The notes: generated by a model not told the origin, from the sequence alone. Positions 1 to 10,765 are shown, numbered from the stretch's first letter. The stretch is DNA of 64,000 bases from Azospirillum brasilense (GCF_005222205.1 NZ_CP032350.1:1-64000); one strand, 5' to 3'. A program made the numbers and translations.

Positions 1-51
1 CTATCATTGCGGCCACACCCGTCTCCCCACGGCGATCGCGACGACACGGTC

Positions 52-1508
52 ATGAACGATCCGGTGCGCTACATCGACCGTGTCGTTCGGGATGACCTGC
101 CCGAACAGGCGGAGCGTTGGGGGCTGGTGCGTCATGCGCTGGAGGAATTCCGCGCGGACGCCCCCCTTCCGGCCGTCTGCCCGCCGCCCTGGAAAAGAGC
201 CTGCCGGCGCAGGACGATCCCGGACGTGAGGCATGGAACGACTTCACCAACTTCAGCGCCCGTTTCCGTTTGCGGCTCGACCCGGACCACGCGCTTCCCT
301 ATGTCGCGGATCTCCTGGCGACGGCGCCGCCGGATGCGGTGCTGGCCTATGTCGGCAGCCACCGTGGGATGTTCGAACGCACGCTGCGGGCTTGGCGGGC
401 GCTTGGCCATGGCGAGGCGGTCCTGGTGCCCGAAAGTGGGGTGATTCCGGATGAATTCCCCGGCGTGGAAGCCGTCGACGCGCTGGAGTTCGACCGCCGG
501 GCTTCCCTTTTCCTGTTCGAATTTGCCTTGGACGACGATTGGCTTGCGCAGGATCCCTGCCCTGCTTCGAGGGATTCCGGAGGAAGGCTGAGGCAACTCG
601 GCCTGATCTACGGCCTCTTCATTCAGCAGACGGAACGGGAGCGCCAACGCCTCGCGCGGGCAAGGGCACGCCGAGCGTTTCATCGGCGTGCTGCGTCAAC
701 ACGTTCTTCGGCATGCGCTTCGGAGAGCGGGTCATGTTCACGCACACGATGTTCAGCACCGCGCGTCCGGCATGGCAGGTCCGCCGCACAGGCTCGCCGT
801 CCGATCCGATGGGCGCGGACGAGCAGGGCGGCGGCTTGGAGCGGCCCTAGGCCGAGCCTTCCCATCGACCGGCAGGAGGTCGAGATCGCGCGCGGCGATC
901 TGGATCGCATCCTTGCCGCCGAAGGCCGGACGCTGTCGAACCGCACCGCTGCACGCGTCGCTCAGGCGTTGCTGGACGTTGTCGGGCGCGTGCCTGACCG
1001 GTGCGGCAGGAGCGCAGACGTTGGATCGAACGGAACCGGCCGAGTCGTGCCCTGCGGAGCGTATCGATCCTCTCATCGTGTCATCCAAGCCTCCTGCCCC
1101 GCCGCTGCTCAACAAGCTCTGCGCGGCGGAGGATTGGGAGGATACTCATTGCGGGCCGTCGCCGAGGAGTTCACGCGTGACGGCTTGCCTTTCCGGGCAT
1201 CCACCTACGCCTATTTCAAGCGCAGCCCGGGTGTGGAACGCACCCACATGCTTACGGTTGGGCGCTTGCGTGATCGGCATGATGCCCGCTGTGCCGTGAT
1301 CACCGGGCGCCGGACGGCTGGCCACTTCCTGTCGCTCCGGACCGCCGGAGTGGACATCATCGACCTTCAGGGCATGGACCGCTGCTGGCGCGCGCGATGC
1401 GCCGGATGGACCGGATGTCCATCCACCCCGATCCGGCCTCCCCGCGCCGGACCGTTCATGGCCGACCGTTCATGGAATGCCGTCTTGATTCCGCAAACAC
1501 CTTGCTAG
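52..1508 (+). pseudogene. Frameshifted gene of unknown function
   Basis: A coding-like stretch begins at the ATG at 52 (MNDPVRYIDRVVRDD) and continues in another frame after a run of six C at 161-166; adding one C joins the halves. Protein-like text then runs to about 650 (an acidic, hydrophobic segment ending in a Gln/Glu/Arg-rich helix), changes frame near 670, and reappears up to about 1390. I do not recognise the family. The last part has a weak resemblance to a nucleotide-binding motif of class I methyltransferases, too degraded by frame changes to rely on. It could be two adjacent genes. The breaks are of the same single-base kind seen in all genes up to 8.98 kb, so the real gene may be intact. 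Confidence 0.35.
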
Positions 1509-1865
1509 GGCCGGATGCGCAGCCGACACCCTTCTGCGCAACACCGCCCGCAGACTGGCCGGAGCGGAGTCATCACCTGCTCCTGGAGACCGCTCTCGAT
1601 AATCGGGGCGAGGATGTCCGGCTCCGGACCGGATCGCCGCAGTGATGGCATCCTGCGGACAGGAGCGGCTGTGCTCTGCGGGAGTGGACTGGAGCCTGAG
1701 CGACGCCACACTAGATCGGATCGCCGTCGGGAGAGGATTCGGAACGCCGCCGCATCTGGTGACGCGCGACGATCACGGGCATTGCACCTGTTCGGTCTGG
1801 TTCCTGAGCAAGGGAACACCCTCAGCGCTGAGCGAAGGGAAAGCGGTGCACACGTTTCCAGACGC
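1509..1865. other. Stretch with no supportable gene
   Basis: Between the preceding plus-strand broken gene and the end of the minus-strand glycosyltransferase remnant. Short open frames exist on both strands but none reads like a protein over more than a few dozen residues. With frameshifts common here a real short gene could be hidden. Confidence 0.4.
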
Positions 1866-2701
1866 CTAGCTCTCAACGAACTGGACGACCGTCCCGTGAA
1901 GCCATGGCAGCCAGGCCACCCAGTCCTTCGGCGACGACAAAAGCCGGTATTCAGCCCAGACCCCGCCCGATGGCGCCATGGCGTCGGTAAAAGAGCATCC
2001 AACTCCCTTATGTAACCATCGCCCGCACCGAGTGGCGATCGTGGTGCCGAACTGCCGAGCACGCTGTTCACCACCGTCGGCGCCCCCCTCCCCGCGAACC
2101 GGCGCCACAGGTCGAAGTCGCCGGCGATCCGCAAACGGGTGTCCAGCCCCCCACAGGCATGCCACAATCGCCCGGTCCACAGGCTGCCTTCCTGCTGCAG
2201 GAAGGCAGGTGCGGTTGTCGTGGAGCCCGCGGCAAGCGTCTTGGCCGGGAAGGCGAAGCAATCTTCGATGTGGACGAGGCTGCCACGGCATTGAGCCGCG
2301 TGATCCGCCCGGTCAACCACTCGATGTCGGAAAGGCCGCCGTCACGTCGCAGGCGGTTTGCAGGGCTCCGGGTGCCAAGCGGTCGCTGGCGTTGATCCAA
2401 CCCATCAGCGAATCACCGTCCACGCCGAGCTGCGCGAAGCCCCGGTTCAGGGCATCGTACATGCCGTTGTCCATGCGCGAATCAACCGTCATCCGGATCC
2501 CACGGCACAGGATCGGAAGTTGCCGTTCTCCAAACAGGCCTGCCAATGCTCCAGCCGCTCCAGCGTGCCATCGCGCGATCCACCGTCCTGGACATGGTAG
2601 ACGATTTCGAAATCGCCGCTCTGGCTGAGCACGCTTGCGACCGTATCGTCGATGAACGCCGCGCTGTCGAGCAGGGGTGACGATCTGGAAGCAGCGGGCA
2701 T
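1866..2701 (-). pseudogene. Family 2 glycosyltransferase, frameshifted
   Basis: Three minus-strand pieces together read as a GT-A fold family 2 glycosyltransferase. The N-terminal piece (about 2701-2500) has the start of the nucleotide-binding half, with SVLSQSGDFEIVYHVQDGGS, the usual region before the first acidic site. The middle piece (about 2546-2320) holds GMYDALNRGF and the acceptor-side GWINASD. The last piece (about 2320-1866) holds GSLWTGRLWHACGGLD and AGDFDLWRRFA, the conserved C-terminal acidic/aromatic segment of this family. The pieces are in different frames with no loss of conserved content between them, so indels rather than long decay explain the breaks. It diverges from the FkbM gene downstream of position 2815. 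It would transfer a sugar from an NDP donor to a growing glycan in the cytoplasm. Confidence 0.6.
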
Positions 2702-2814
2702 GGCTGATCTTCTATAAGCTTTGTGTCGAAGCTTGTGCGAGCGCATGGTGCACGCCACTGCGACATGAGTACACTGATTCCGGCCAGTCGAGCCGATTAA
2801 TTGGGAGAACCACC

Positions 2815-3544
2815 TTGGATTTGCCGGACAGCGCCATCGACTCGTTCAAGAAAGCCATCTGGCGGGTCATCGAGGCCAACACGGAGGCTTTCGCACCGCA
2901 TGTTCTCAGTCATGCGAATTCATTGCAGCGAATCCGTAATCGCGGCATTGATTGCAGGACGGTGATCGACGTGGGGGCGTCCGATGGCCGATGGTCGCAA
3001 ATGGCGCGGAGCTTTTGGCCGGACGCGCATTATCATCTGGTCGAAGCGTTCGAGCATTGGAACGGCGCGCTCCAGGCGCTGACCGCAGACGATCCCCGAA
3101 TGACTTTCACCTTGGCGGCGGCCGGGCGGAGGACGGCGAGACGCCGTTCACCAACTCCTTCGACGATCCGTTCGGTGCACGGCCATGCCCGACGCGGGCG
3201 CGCCGCAATGGACCGTCCGGCAGGTCTCCCTGGACCAAGAGGTGGAACGGCTTGGCTTTGAAGGGCCGTTCATGGTCAAGCTCGACACGCACGGTACGGA
3301 ACGCGAAATTCTGGCCGGTGCTCGCCGGGTCCTGGAAAGCTGCGAAGTGCTGGTGATCGAGATGTACAATTATGGGAGGACAGCCGGCGTTTCCCCGCCA
3401 TGTGCCAGCATGTGGAAAGTCTGGATTCCACTGCATCGACATGGGGAGCCGATGTTCCGCGATCATGACCGGGCGTTCTGGCAGGTGGATTTCTTCTTCG
3501 TACGTAAGGATCGTCCGGAAGCGGTTTATCCCCAGTTTCGTTGA
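2815..3544 (+). pseudogene. FkbM family methyltransferase, frameshifted
   Basis: Frame 1 gives the SAM-binding start (TVIDVGASDGRWSQMA, then HLVEAF) up to about 3120. Frame 3 continues with EDGETPFTNSF to about 3180, and frame 2 carries the typical FkbM C-terminal half: VSLDQEVERLG, PFMVKLDTHGTE, EILAGARRVL and VLVIEMYN. Adding one G in the run at 3124-3126 and one in the GG at 3181-3182 restores a continuous protein; further small shifts near 3390-3430 are needed for the segment ending in DRAFWQVDFFF. The proposed start is a TTG at 2815 preceded by a GGGAGAA-like ribosome site. The family O-methylates sugars and polyketides, so a glycan-capping or decorating role is likely here. The high conservation across the breaks suggests the true gene is intact. 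Confidence 0.7.
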
Positions 3545-3588
3545 GGCGGGATGCCGCCAAGCCAGCGGATGGCTGGGCGGCAGTGTCT

Positions 3589-4776
3589 TCAGAGGCGGCT
3601 TTCACGTACCAGATCATTCAAGAAGGTTTCGGCGCAGGCGCGGCGGCGGATCAGACTGGCCTCGCAAGCCGCTCGTTCCGCTTCGACTCCCCGCCTTGGC
3701 GGCAGGTTCGGAAGGGCGCGCGCGATGACACCGGCCAATCCTCAGGATCGCCGGCGCGGAAGAAATGGCCCTGTGCGCCGAGTTGCTCCCGGTGGACAGC
3801 AAAATCGGAGACGATCAGCGGGCAGCCGACCGCCCGCGCATCCTCCACTACGGTGCTCCAACCTTCGAACAGGGATGGCTGGATAACGCGGTGCACGCCC
3901 GCAGCAGCGCGATCTGCTCATCTTGCGGAATCACGCCAAGTGGCGGATACAGCTTTCGAGCCCCTGTTCCTTGACGATGCCGAACAGCGTTTCAAAATAC
4001 CCGTCGTGACGGTAATCTTTCGTGCTGCCAGTGCAGACGAGATCAACGGGAAAACCCCGTTCCTTTAGTAGGCGGACGGCGTTGAAGGCGGTCTGGTGAT
4101 CCTTGTGCACCCAGAATTGATTAGGAATATAGAGAAAGCTCGACGGCAATTTGTATTTCTCGATCACGGCGCGGACCGGTGCTGATTCGCCGGTTGAAAT
4201 GGTACTGACGAACGGCCAGACGTAGGGGCGGGCCCGATGGGATGGGAAGAATTCCTGAAAATCGAATAGCGCGTTCCGGCTGCTGAGGATGAGCGGACCG
4301 TCGCGGTCGGCCAGGACGCGGCAGATATCGTCCCGATATTGTTTTTCCGCGTCATTGAACAGTGCTGGCAGGCGCCGGTGTTGGAAATCGGGAATCCATG
4401 CCCAGTGGCGTGGTGTGGTGACCATAGGGGTTTCGCCCATTGGCATCGGCACGATGGCCGTAACGCTGCGCGCGATCGCTCGACGCCGCTCCGCGCGGGG
4501 ACATGGAGGAGAAAACGTCCGGCTTCGTCCCCGGAAGCCCGGATGATGGCGCCTTGGGGCCGATCACAGCCTTCACCACGTCCAGTGAGCAAGCCTCCTC
4601 AACAGAAGACGGCCATTCTCCTGGCGTATCATTGAAGACATAAATTGAAGGCTTTTCTGTTCTGGAAGATAATCAATTGTCTTTATGAAATTTGTTACGT
4701 AATTAATGCCGCCCATCCAGCCATGATAGCTGCGGAATAATGAAACAAGAAGCGTCAACTCAGCGTTTTTATGCAT
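3589..4776 (-). pseudogene. Family 4 (GT-B) glycosyltransferase, frameshifted
   Basis: N-terminal piece from the ATG at 4776 (MHKNAELTLLVSLFRSYHGW, then GGINYVTNF), shifting frame near 4580, again near 4450, and again near 3925. The long middle piece has SSFLYIPNQFWVHKDH, the start of the C-terminal Rossmann half. The last part has the family's donor-site block: QPSLFEGWSTVVEDARAVG, with the E-x7-E pattern, then GCPLIVSDFAVHREQ. The tail reads cleanly to a TGA at 3589-3591 only if one more shift is allowed. All key GT4 elements are present, only split among frames. It is convergent with the FkbM gene and sits directly beside the epimerase at 4797, on the same strand, so the two probably form one unit. 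Confidence 0.7.
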
Positions 4777-4796
4777 GATGATGCCCGATTTTGTCT

Positions 4797-5739
4797 TTAT
4801 ATTATCGCCGACTCACGGCGCAGCCAGAGGGCGTAATCCAGTATTCCCTCTTCAATCGACCGTCGCGGCATGAATCCAGAGCGGAAAGACGGCTTGTGTC
4901 CGCTTGGAGATGCTGTGGATTGCCGTGCCGCTCCGTGCCTGTGAAGCGGATGCTGGCGCAGGGCTGAGGCTTTGCCTAGCATTTCCAGGAGGTCGGAGAG
5001 GCTTACAGCCCGTCCAGTACCGCCATTGATGATGATGGGGTCGGGCAACCTGCTGTTCAGCAGCAACAGCGTCAGATCGACCATGTCTTCGATATGGAGG
5101 AAATCTCGGGTTTCTTCTCCAGTCGCATTGACATCGACTGTGCCAGAGCTCGTCAGAAGGCGCCGGCCAACGTCCCAGAGCACTTGCTTGCGCAAGCCCG
5201 GGCCATAAATCGAGAAGAAGCGGATGACGGCGCAACGGATCCCGTGGGTAGCAGCTCCCTGCTGGCAGAGCTTCTCAGCCAGCAGCTTGTGCCAGCCATA
5301 TTGGGAAACCGGTGCGCACGGATCGTCTTCTTTGAGGGGAACCGGAGCCGCGTTTCCATATACCGCGGCGCTCGAAAGAAACACAATGCGGACATTGGGC
5401 GCCAGACGGCCCAGAGTATGGACCAGGCTGGCCGTCGTCGTCACTGTGCGTTGGAAGTCGTCGAAAGGGCCGCTTGGCCGGCTGCGACGGAGGAACCGCC
5501 GGCCGCATGCACCACGGCGTCCGGAGCTCCGAAGCGCCGGACCGCAAATTCGATCAGTCGGGAGCGATGCTTCCAGCCAAGAACAGAGGATCGGCCCGTT
5601 CAGGTGAGCCCTCTGGGGCATGCCCCAGACCAATGGCCCGGCGTCCGCTCGCCCGCAGTCGCTGTAAGATTGCCCGCCCGGCGAAGCCCGCTGCGCCAGT
5701 CACCCAGATTGATTGATCGGGTATGGGATTTTCCGTCAA
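4797..5739 (-). pseudogene. NAD-dependent sugar epimerase/dehydratase, frameshifted
   Basis: Extended SDR family. The N terminus (IWVTGAAGFAGRAIL) has the GxxGxxG nucleotide site; SSAAVYG and YGWHK give the catalytic Ser and the YxxxK pair; RFFSIYGPG and RDFLHIEDMV are the usual substrate-side motifs; the C terminus ends SIEEGILDYALW. One added base at the GGG run at 5570-5572 restores the VHAAG segment and another at the GGG run at 5467-5469 returns to the main frame. Two more shifts near 4880-4960 recover a typical FTGTERHGNPQHLQAD tail. The start is probably a TTG near 5739. It probably makes or interconverts an NDP-hexose for the neighbouring transferases; the exact sugar cannot be told from sequence. 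Confidence 0.75.
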
Positions 5740-6117
5740 GCAGGTCACAAAGGGGAGGGCAAGGGAAGCACGATGACGAAGAACCTGGATAGCTGCGGAC
5801 AAAGCGCGCCCGGCATGCCGCCCACTCCGATTCGCCCGGTGCGGTGACAACACAGTGTAGAGGTCCGTATATGGAGAGGCAATTGCTTTCACCTATGAAC
5901 TGTACGCCAACTCATGGTGGGAAAGAGCGCGTCAGAAGCAGCAATTCATCTTCTTTAACCTTTTTCGGCAACAATGGGCCAAATCGGCTTCACGGGAATC
6001 GCCAGCCCGAGGAAGGACCGTATCCGACCACGACAGCCTGCCGGTACCTATGATCCTGACTGTTTTCCAACAGCCGAACTGCCGGCCTTCGCCTGGGAAG
6101 AGGCGGAGTTTCCTGTG
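5740..6117. promoter_or_regulatory. Divergent intergenic region
   Basis: About 380 bases between the start of the minus-strand epimerase and the plus-strand cytidylyltransferase. It must hold promoters for both directions. It is more AT-rich than its surroundings around 5880-5970, which suits promoter DNA, but I see no convincing -35/-10 pair or repeat. Confidence 0.4.
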
Positions 6118-6807
6118 ATGCGCGTGCAGGCCGTCGTTCAAGCGCGGATGACGTCCTCGCGGCTGCCTGGAAAGGTGTTGCGGCCGCTGGACGGCAAGCC
6201 GATGCTCCTTTCCTGCTGGAGCGGATCGCGCGATGCAGTACCCTCTCCGGCGTGGTCGTGGCGACGTCGGAGCAGAGGGAAGATGATGCCGTGGCGGAAG
6301 AGTGCCGGAAAGCGGGTGTATCCTGTTTCCGGGGCGATCTGTTCGACGTGGCCGCCCGTTTCGCGGGGCATTGGGCCGCTATCCCGCCGATGCTTTCGTG
6401 CGCGTCAATGCAGACAGTCCGCTGCTCGATCCGGCGCTTATCGACCAGGGGGTGCACTGTATCGATCGGCTGATGCCGATCTGGTCTCCAATGTCTTTCC
6501 GCGCAGCTTTCCACCGGGGCAGTCGGTTGAGGTGATCCGCACCGACACGTTTCTTACAGCATTGGACGACATGTCCAACGACGTGCGCGAACATGTGACC
6601 CTCCATTTCTATCGCAACGCCTCGCGCTTCCGGATCAGAAATTTCACGGCTCTGCGCCCGTATAGGGACTGCATATGGCTGTGGACACCGAGGCGGATTG
6701 GGACGGTTCAGTTCTTGTGTCGCGGCCATGGAACGGCCGCACTGGCACTATGGGCTGGAGGAGCTTGCCACGCTCTGGCCTGGCGCGCGCGCCGGGAGGC
6801 TTCGTGA
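6118..6807 (+). pseudogene. SpsF-like cytidylyltransferase, frameshifted
   Basis: The start MRVQAVVQARMTSSRLPGKV is the signature of the SpsF/NeuA-related nucleotidyltransferases (RxxSxRLPGK). The rest is spread over three frames: ERIARCSTLSGVVVATS, then YPADAFVRVNADSPLLDP (metal- and sugar-binding Asp), then ADADLVSNVFPRSFPPGQ and DVREHVTLHFY, a motif typical of this family. Adding one base at the T run 6209-6211, the GGG at 6373-6375 and the GG at 6468-6469 joins them. One more shift near 6700 gives a good C-terminal text; the exact stop is therefore uncertain. Relatives activate nonulosonic or related sugars with CMP. The gene opens the run that continues through the NeuB-like synthase, consistent with a donor-activation role. 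Confidence 0.72.
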
Positions 6808-7814
6808 CCTTTTTGAAAGCTGCTGTCATCGGACTCGGAGTCGGGGAACAGCATATCGAGGGCTTCGAACGTCATTCGGCCTGCCGCGTCACGGTTCTAT
6901 GCGATATCGACCATGATCGGTTGGCCGCCGTCGGCGCCCGCCATCCAGGCCGTTCCCTGGTCTCTGATCCCGGACAAGTGCTGTGCGACCCGAATATTGA
7001 TGTAGTGTCCATCGCCTCCTACGACGACGCTCATTTCCAGCAAGTCGTCACCGCCCTGGAGCATGGCAAGCATGTCTTCGTGGAGAAGCCGCTCTGCCAG
7101 ACGGATGTCGAACTCGACGGCATTTACCGGGCGTTGTTGCGTCACCGCGGCCTCCGCCTCAGCTCGAACCTGCCGCTCCGGCGGGTACCACGATTCCTTG
7201 ATCTGCGTGCGCGCATCCTGTCCGGAGCGATGGGGCCCTCTATCACGTCGAAGGTGATTACAACTATGGGCGCCTGCACAAGATCACGGAAGGCTGGCGC
7301 GGCGCCCTCCCGTCCTACTCGGTTATGAAAGGGGGCGGGATCCACATGGTGGACCTGCTGCTTTGGTTCACTGGCCAACGGGTGACCGAGGTGTTCGCGA
7401 TGGGCAACCGGATCGCCAGCAAGGGCTCGCAGGTCCGGTTCGACGACATGGTGGTCGCAACGCTGCGCTTCAGCGGTGGCGCGGTCGGCAAGGTCGCGGC
7501 GAACTTTGGCTGCGTGCACCCGCATTTTCACCGCCTGTCCGTCTACGGGACCGCCGGCACCTTTGTGAACGAGCCGGACGGTGCCCGCTACCATTTCTCC
7601 CGCGATCCAGGCGATCCAGTGGAACTTGTGGACAATCTCCACTCCGGCACTGACAAGGGGGCGGGGTTGCCGCCTTCGTGAATGCGATCTTGACCGGAGA
7701 GCGGCCTGACGTCACAGAACAGGACGTGTTCGATGCCATGTCCGTGTGTCTGGCGATCGACCGATCAAACGTTGAGGGCGCTCCGTGCGCCGTGCATTAC
7801 CGAGAAATCGGCTG
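6804..7814 (+). pseudogene. Gfo/Idh/MocA oxidoreductase, two frameshifts
   Basis: GTG start at 6804 gives VTFLKAAVIGLGVGEQHI, with the Rossmann GxGxxx motif, then VVSIASYDDAHFQQV and the family's EKPLC (catalytic Lys in EKP). After the GGGG run at 7232-7235 one added G is needed to reach LYHVEGDYNYGRLHKI and GGGIHMVDLLLW, where the conserved GGG-x-x-D-H/D-x-x-D/H helix lies. A second added G in the GGGG run at 7663-7666 replaces a premature stop by VAAFVNAILTGERP and a stop at 7812-7814. The restored protein of about 336 residues is the normal size. Such enzymes oxidise NDP-sugars at C-3 and often supply the keto-sugar for a DegT aminotransferase, which is the next gene. Confidence 0.8.
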
Positions 7815-7837
7815 AAACCTGGAGCGGTGGAATACCG

Positions 7838-8981
7838 ATGCGCAGCATTCCCTTTGGAAAACCCATCATTGGCGATGCAGAACGCCAAGCGGTCATGGCT
7901 GTTCTGGCCGGATCGACTCTGGTGCACGGACCGCTGGCGAAGAAGTTCGAGGAGGTCTTTGCCGACTTCACAGCGGCACCGCACGCGGTCTCGGTGGCGT
8001 CCTGCACGGCGGCCATGCACCTCGTCTACTTCCATCTTGGCTTCGGTCCCGGCGACGAGGTGGTTGTGCCGGCGCAGACGCATACCGCGACGGCGCATGC
8101 GGTGGAATTGGTGGGAGCCAAGCCCGTCTTCGTCGATTGCGAGGCCGGAACCGGCAACATCGACGTGGCGGCGGTGGTGGCGGCCATCACGCCGCGCACC
8201 CGTGCGATTGCCGTCGTCCATTATCTGGGCGTTCCGGTCGACATGGCGGCCATCACAGCGCTTGCTCGGCAACATGGGCTGTTCGTGCTTGAGGATTGCG
8301 CGTTGGCAATCGGAACCCGGCTCGACGGCATTCACGCGGGTTTGCATGGCGATGTCGGTTGCTTCTCCTTCTATCCGGTGAAACACATGACCACAGCCGA
8401 AGGCGGCATGATCATCTGCCGGGACCCGCAGCTTGCCGCGCAGCTTCAGCGCAAGAAGGCCTTCGGGGTGGACCGCACGGTTGGGGAGCGCACGGTCCCC
8501 GGCATGTATGACGTTACCATGCTGGGCTTCAACTACCGCATGAACGAAATCGAGGCGGCGATTGGCATTGAACAGGTTGAACGCCTGCCGGACATGCTGG
8601 AGCGTCGGAGGGCGAACAGCGCCGTTCTGCGTGACGGGCTGCGGGGATCGCAGGGATCGGTCTTCTTGAGGACAGCCCGGCGGGCGGCGAAAGCAGCCAT
8701 TACTGCCTGAGCGCCATCCTTGACGACTCCCTGGCCGCGCGGCGGCTGTCGATCATCAAGCACCTGAACGCTGCGGGGATCGGCACCAGCATCTATTACC
8801 CGCGCCCCGTCCCGCTTATGAGTTATTATCGGGGCAAATACGGGTTCAACGAAGGCGATTTCCCCCAGGCCGAGCGGATCAGCAACAATTCGATCGCGCT
8901 GCCGGTGGGCCTCACCTGGATGAAGAAGACATGGCTTACATTGCCAATGCGATGGCTGATGCAGTTAAGGAGAGCAAGTGA
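7838..8981 (+). pseudogene. DegT/DnrJ/EryC1 aminotransferase, two frameshifts
   Basis: PLP-dependent sugar aminotransferase. Seen in the intact first 800 bases: the N-terminal IPFGKPIIGDAE, VASCTAAMHL (phosphate cup), VVVPAQTHTATAHAV, VLEDCALAIG (the Asp that contacts the PLP ring) and FSFYPVKHMTTAEGG, with the PLP lysine at about residue 182. One G missing in the run at 8643-8646 breaks the frame; the other frame then reads ESSHYCLSAILDDS and GTSIYYPRPVPL. One C missing at 8910-8911 breaks it again before DEEDMAYIANAMADAVKESK and the stop at 8979-8981. With both restored the protein has about 382 residues, normal for the family. It likely aminates the keto-sugar from the preceding dehydrogenase. 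The stop overlaps the start region of the next gene. Confidence 0.85.
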
Positions 8982-10024
8982 TGGCAAGTGCGATGGCTGG
9001 TCGCAAGATAGTTATTACCGGCGGCGCCGGGTTCATCGGCCATAATCTTGCCTTGTCCCTGAAGGCCATGGGCGCAAAGGTCGATATCCTGGATAGCCTT
9101 CAGGTCAACAATCTGAACGCCTTCGCAAGCAACACCAACAACCTGCCAAATCGCGATCTCTATCTCAGCCTGATCCAGCAGCGCCTGTCGATGCTGTTCA
9201 GTGCGGACATTCCGGTCCATGTGATCGATGTGCGTGATTACCACACCACGGGTCGCCTTCTGGCGGAGCTTCAGCCTGATGTGATCGTCCATCTCGCGGC
9301 CATCGCTCACGCCAACGTCGCCAACAAAGATCCCTATTCAACCTTTGATCACAGCCTTCGCACCCTCGAAAACACGCTCGACTACGCGCGCCAGTTCGGG
9401 ACGCATTTCGTCTATTTCTCGTCGAGCATGGTCTACGGCGATTTCCCCGATGGCTTCGTGACCGAAGAGTCGACGTGCAACCCTCTGGGCATCTACGGCG
9501 CGTTGAAGTTTTCCGGCGAGAAGATGGTCATCGCCTACAATCAGGTTTTCGATCTTCCCTACACCATCGTTCGCCCGTCGGCGCTGTATGGCGAGCGGTG
9601 CGTCAGTCGACGGGTCGGGCAGGTCTTTATCGAGAACGCGCTGCAAGGTTTCCAATTGCAGGTTGCCGGCGACGGTTCCGACCGGCTTGACTTCACGTAT
9701 GTTGCCGACGTCGTCAATGGGGTCGCGCGGATCATTGAGGACGAGCGGTCGCGCAACCAGATCTTCAACATGACTTTTGGCCAGTCGCGCTCGATCGCCG
9801 GAATGATCGACATCGTCTGCTCGCACTTCCCCGACGTCTCGGTGACCTACATCCCACGGGATCGCCTCATGCCCTCGCGTGGGACCCTGTCCATGGACAA
9901 GGCGCGCCGCTTGCTGGACTTCGAACCCAGCTTCCCGGTCGAACGGGGCTTTCCCCTTTACATCGACTGGTACAAGAAGCTGTTTGCCGAACGCCAGAAG
10001 ACGCCGCAGGCCGCCGCTGTATGA
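8981..10024 (+). CDS. NAD-dependent epimerase/dehydratase (extended SDR)
   Basis: 347 residues from the ATG at 8981. I preferred this to the GTG at 8978 because an AAGGAG ribosome site at 8967-8972 is then 8 bases upstream. ITGGAGFIGHNLA is the NAD site; VHLAAIAHANV, YFSSSMVYGDF and YGALK (YxxxK) form the catalytic region; RPSALYGER and DFTYVADVV are typical C-terminal motifs. A long insertion rich in Asn and Leu after the second strand (residues about 40-75) is unusual. It is the first intact gene of the window and lies between an aminotransferase and an acetyltransferase, so it probably sets the stereochemistry or deoxygenation of the amino sugar. Substrate not determinable. Confidence 0.85.
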   Translation: MASAMAGRKIVITGGAGFIGHNLALSLKAMGAKVDILDSLQVNNLNAFASNTNNLPNRDLYLSLIQQRLSMLFSADIPVHVIDVRDYHTTGRLLAELQPDVIVHLAAIAHANVANKDPYSTFDHSLRTLENTLDYARQFGTHFVYFSSSMVYGDFPDGFVTEESTCNPLGIYGALKFSGEKMVIAYNQVFDLPYTIVRPSALYGERCVSRRVGQVFIENALQGFQLQVAGDGSDRLDFTYVADVVNGVARIIEDERSRNQIFNMTFGQSRSIAGMIDIVCSHFPDVSVTYIPRDRLMPSRGTLSMDKARRLLDFEPSFPVERGFPLYIDWYKKLFAERQKTPQAAAV

Positions 10025-10761
10025 CCGCAGCCGCGCTTCCGGGAGAAGGCACCCGCGACGGTGCCGGATGGACGCGGGACGCGTGGTTGGGGCAGCGGCT
10101 CGGCGTACCGGCATGGCGGCTCGATCCGACGGTGCCAGGCTGGGCCGACGCCATGGCCGGTGTCCTCAACCGGAAGGGCTTTGCCTACGCGCGGCTGCCG
10201 ACGGCGGACGTGGGCGCTCTGGGCAAACTCCTCGACGCGGGTTTCCGGGTGGTCGACACAACGATGACCGCTGAGCGCGAGGCGGAAGGGCTGACGCCGT
10301 CGCCCAAAGGATGGGTGCGCTTCGCCGAACCGGGCGACCGCTATGCCGTCCGTGCGGTGGCGCGCCGTGCGTTCCGCTTCTCGCGCTTCCATCTGGACCC
10401 GGCGATTGCCGCCTCCACGGCGGATATGACCCGAGCCGATTGGATCGACGGCTATTTCGACGGGGGCCGAGGATCGGCGATGGTGGTTGCCGGTTTGCCC
10501 GGCGCTGAGCCATCCGGATTCCTGCTGCTGCTCGGACCGGAGAAGGGAACCCTTGTCATCGACCTGATCGCCGTAGATGAATCGGCACGGGGCCAAGGTC
10601 TGGCTACCGGCATGATCGCCTTCGCCGCGGGCAGGATCGCCGGGGTTGACCGTCTTCGGGTCAGCACCCAGGCCGCCAACATTCCCTCTCTGCGGCTGTA
10701 TGGGCGGATGGGGTTCCTGCTCGTATCCTCCCACTATGTCGTTCACCTTCACCACGGTTGA
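10021..10761 (+). CDS. GNAT family N-acetyltransferase
   Basis: 246 residues, start overlapping the previous stop by four bases (ATGA). The C-terminal half is a GNAT domain: GTLVIDLIAVDESARGQGLATGMI contains the acetyl-CoA pyrophosphate loop (R/Q-x-x-G-x-G/A), followed by RVSTQAANIPSLRLYGRMGF, the usual last strands. The N-terminal third is longer than in single-domain GNATs, as in WecD-type amino-sugar acetyltransferases. Placed after a sugar aminotransferase and before the NeuB-like synthase, it most likely acetylates the new amino group, as its counterparts do in legionaminic and pseudaminic acid synthesis. Substrate assignment is inference. Confidence 0.85.
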   Translation: MTAAALPGEGTRDGAGWTRDAWLGQRLGVPAWRLDPTVPGWADAMAGVLNRKGFAYARLPTADVGALGKLLDAGFRVVDTTMTAEREAEGLTPSPKGWVRFAEPGDRYAVRAVARRAFRFSRFHLDPAIAASTADMTRADWIDGYFDGGRGSAMVVAGLPGAEPSGFLLLLGPEKGTLVIDLIAVDESARGQGLATGMIAFAAGRIAGVDRLRVSTQAANIPSLRLYGRMGFLLVSSHYVVHLHHG

Positions 10762-10765
10762 CCGG

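Noticed and set aside
1..8981. True pseudogene graveyard or phase-variable genes
   Set aside because: Runs at the breaks are only two to six bases long, too short for phase variation, and conserved motifs are kept in all genes, so sequence error is the simpler reading. Kept as a finding because reads are needed.
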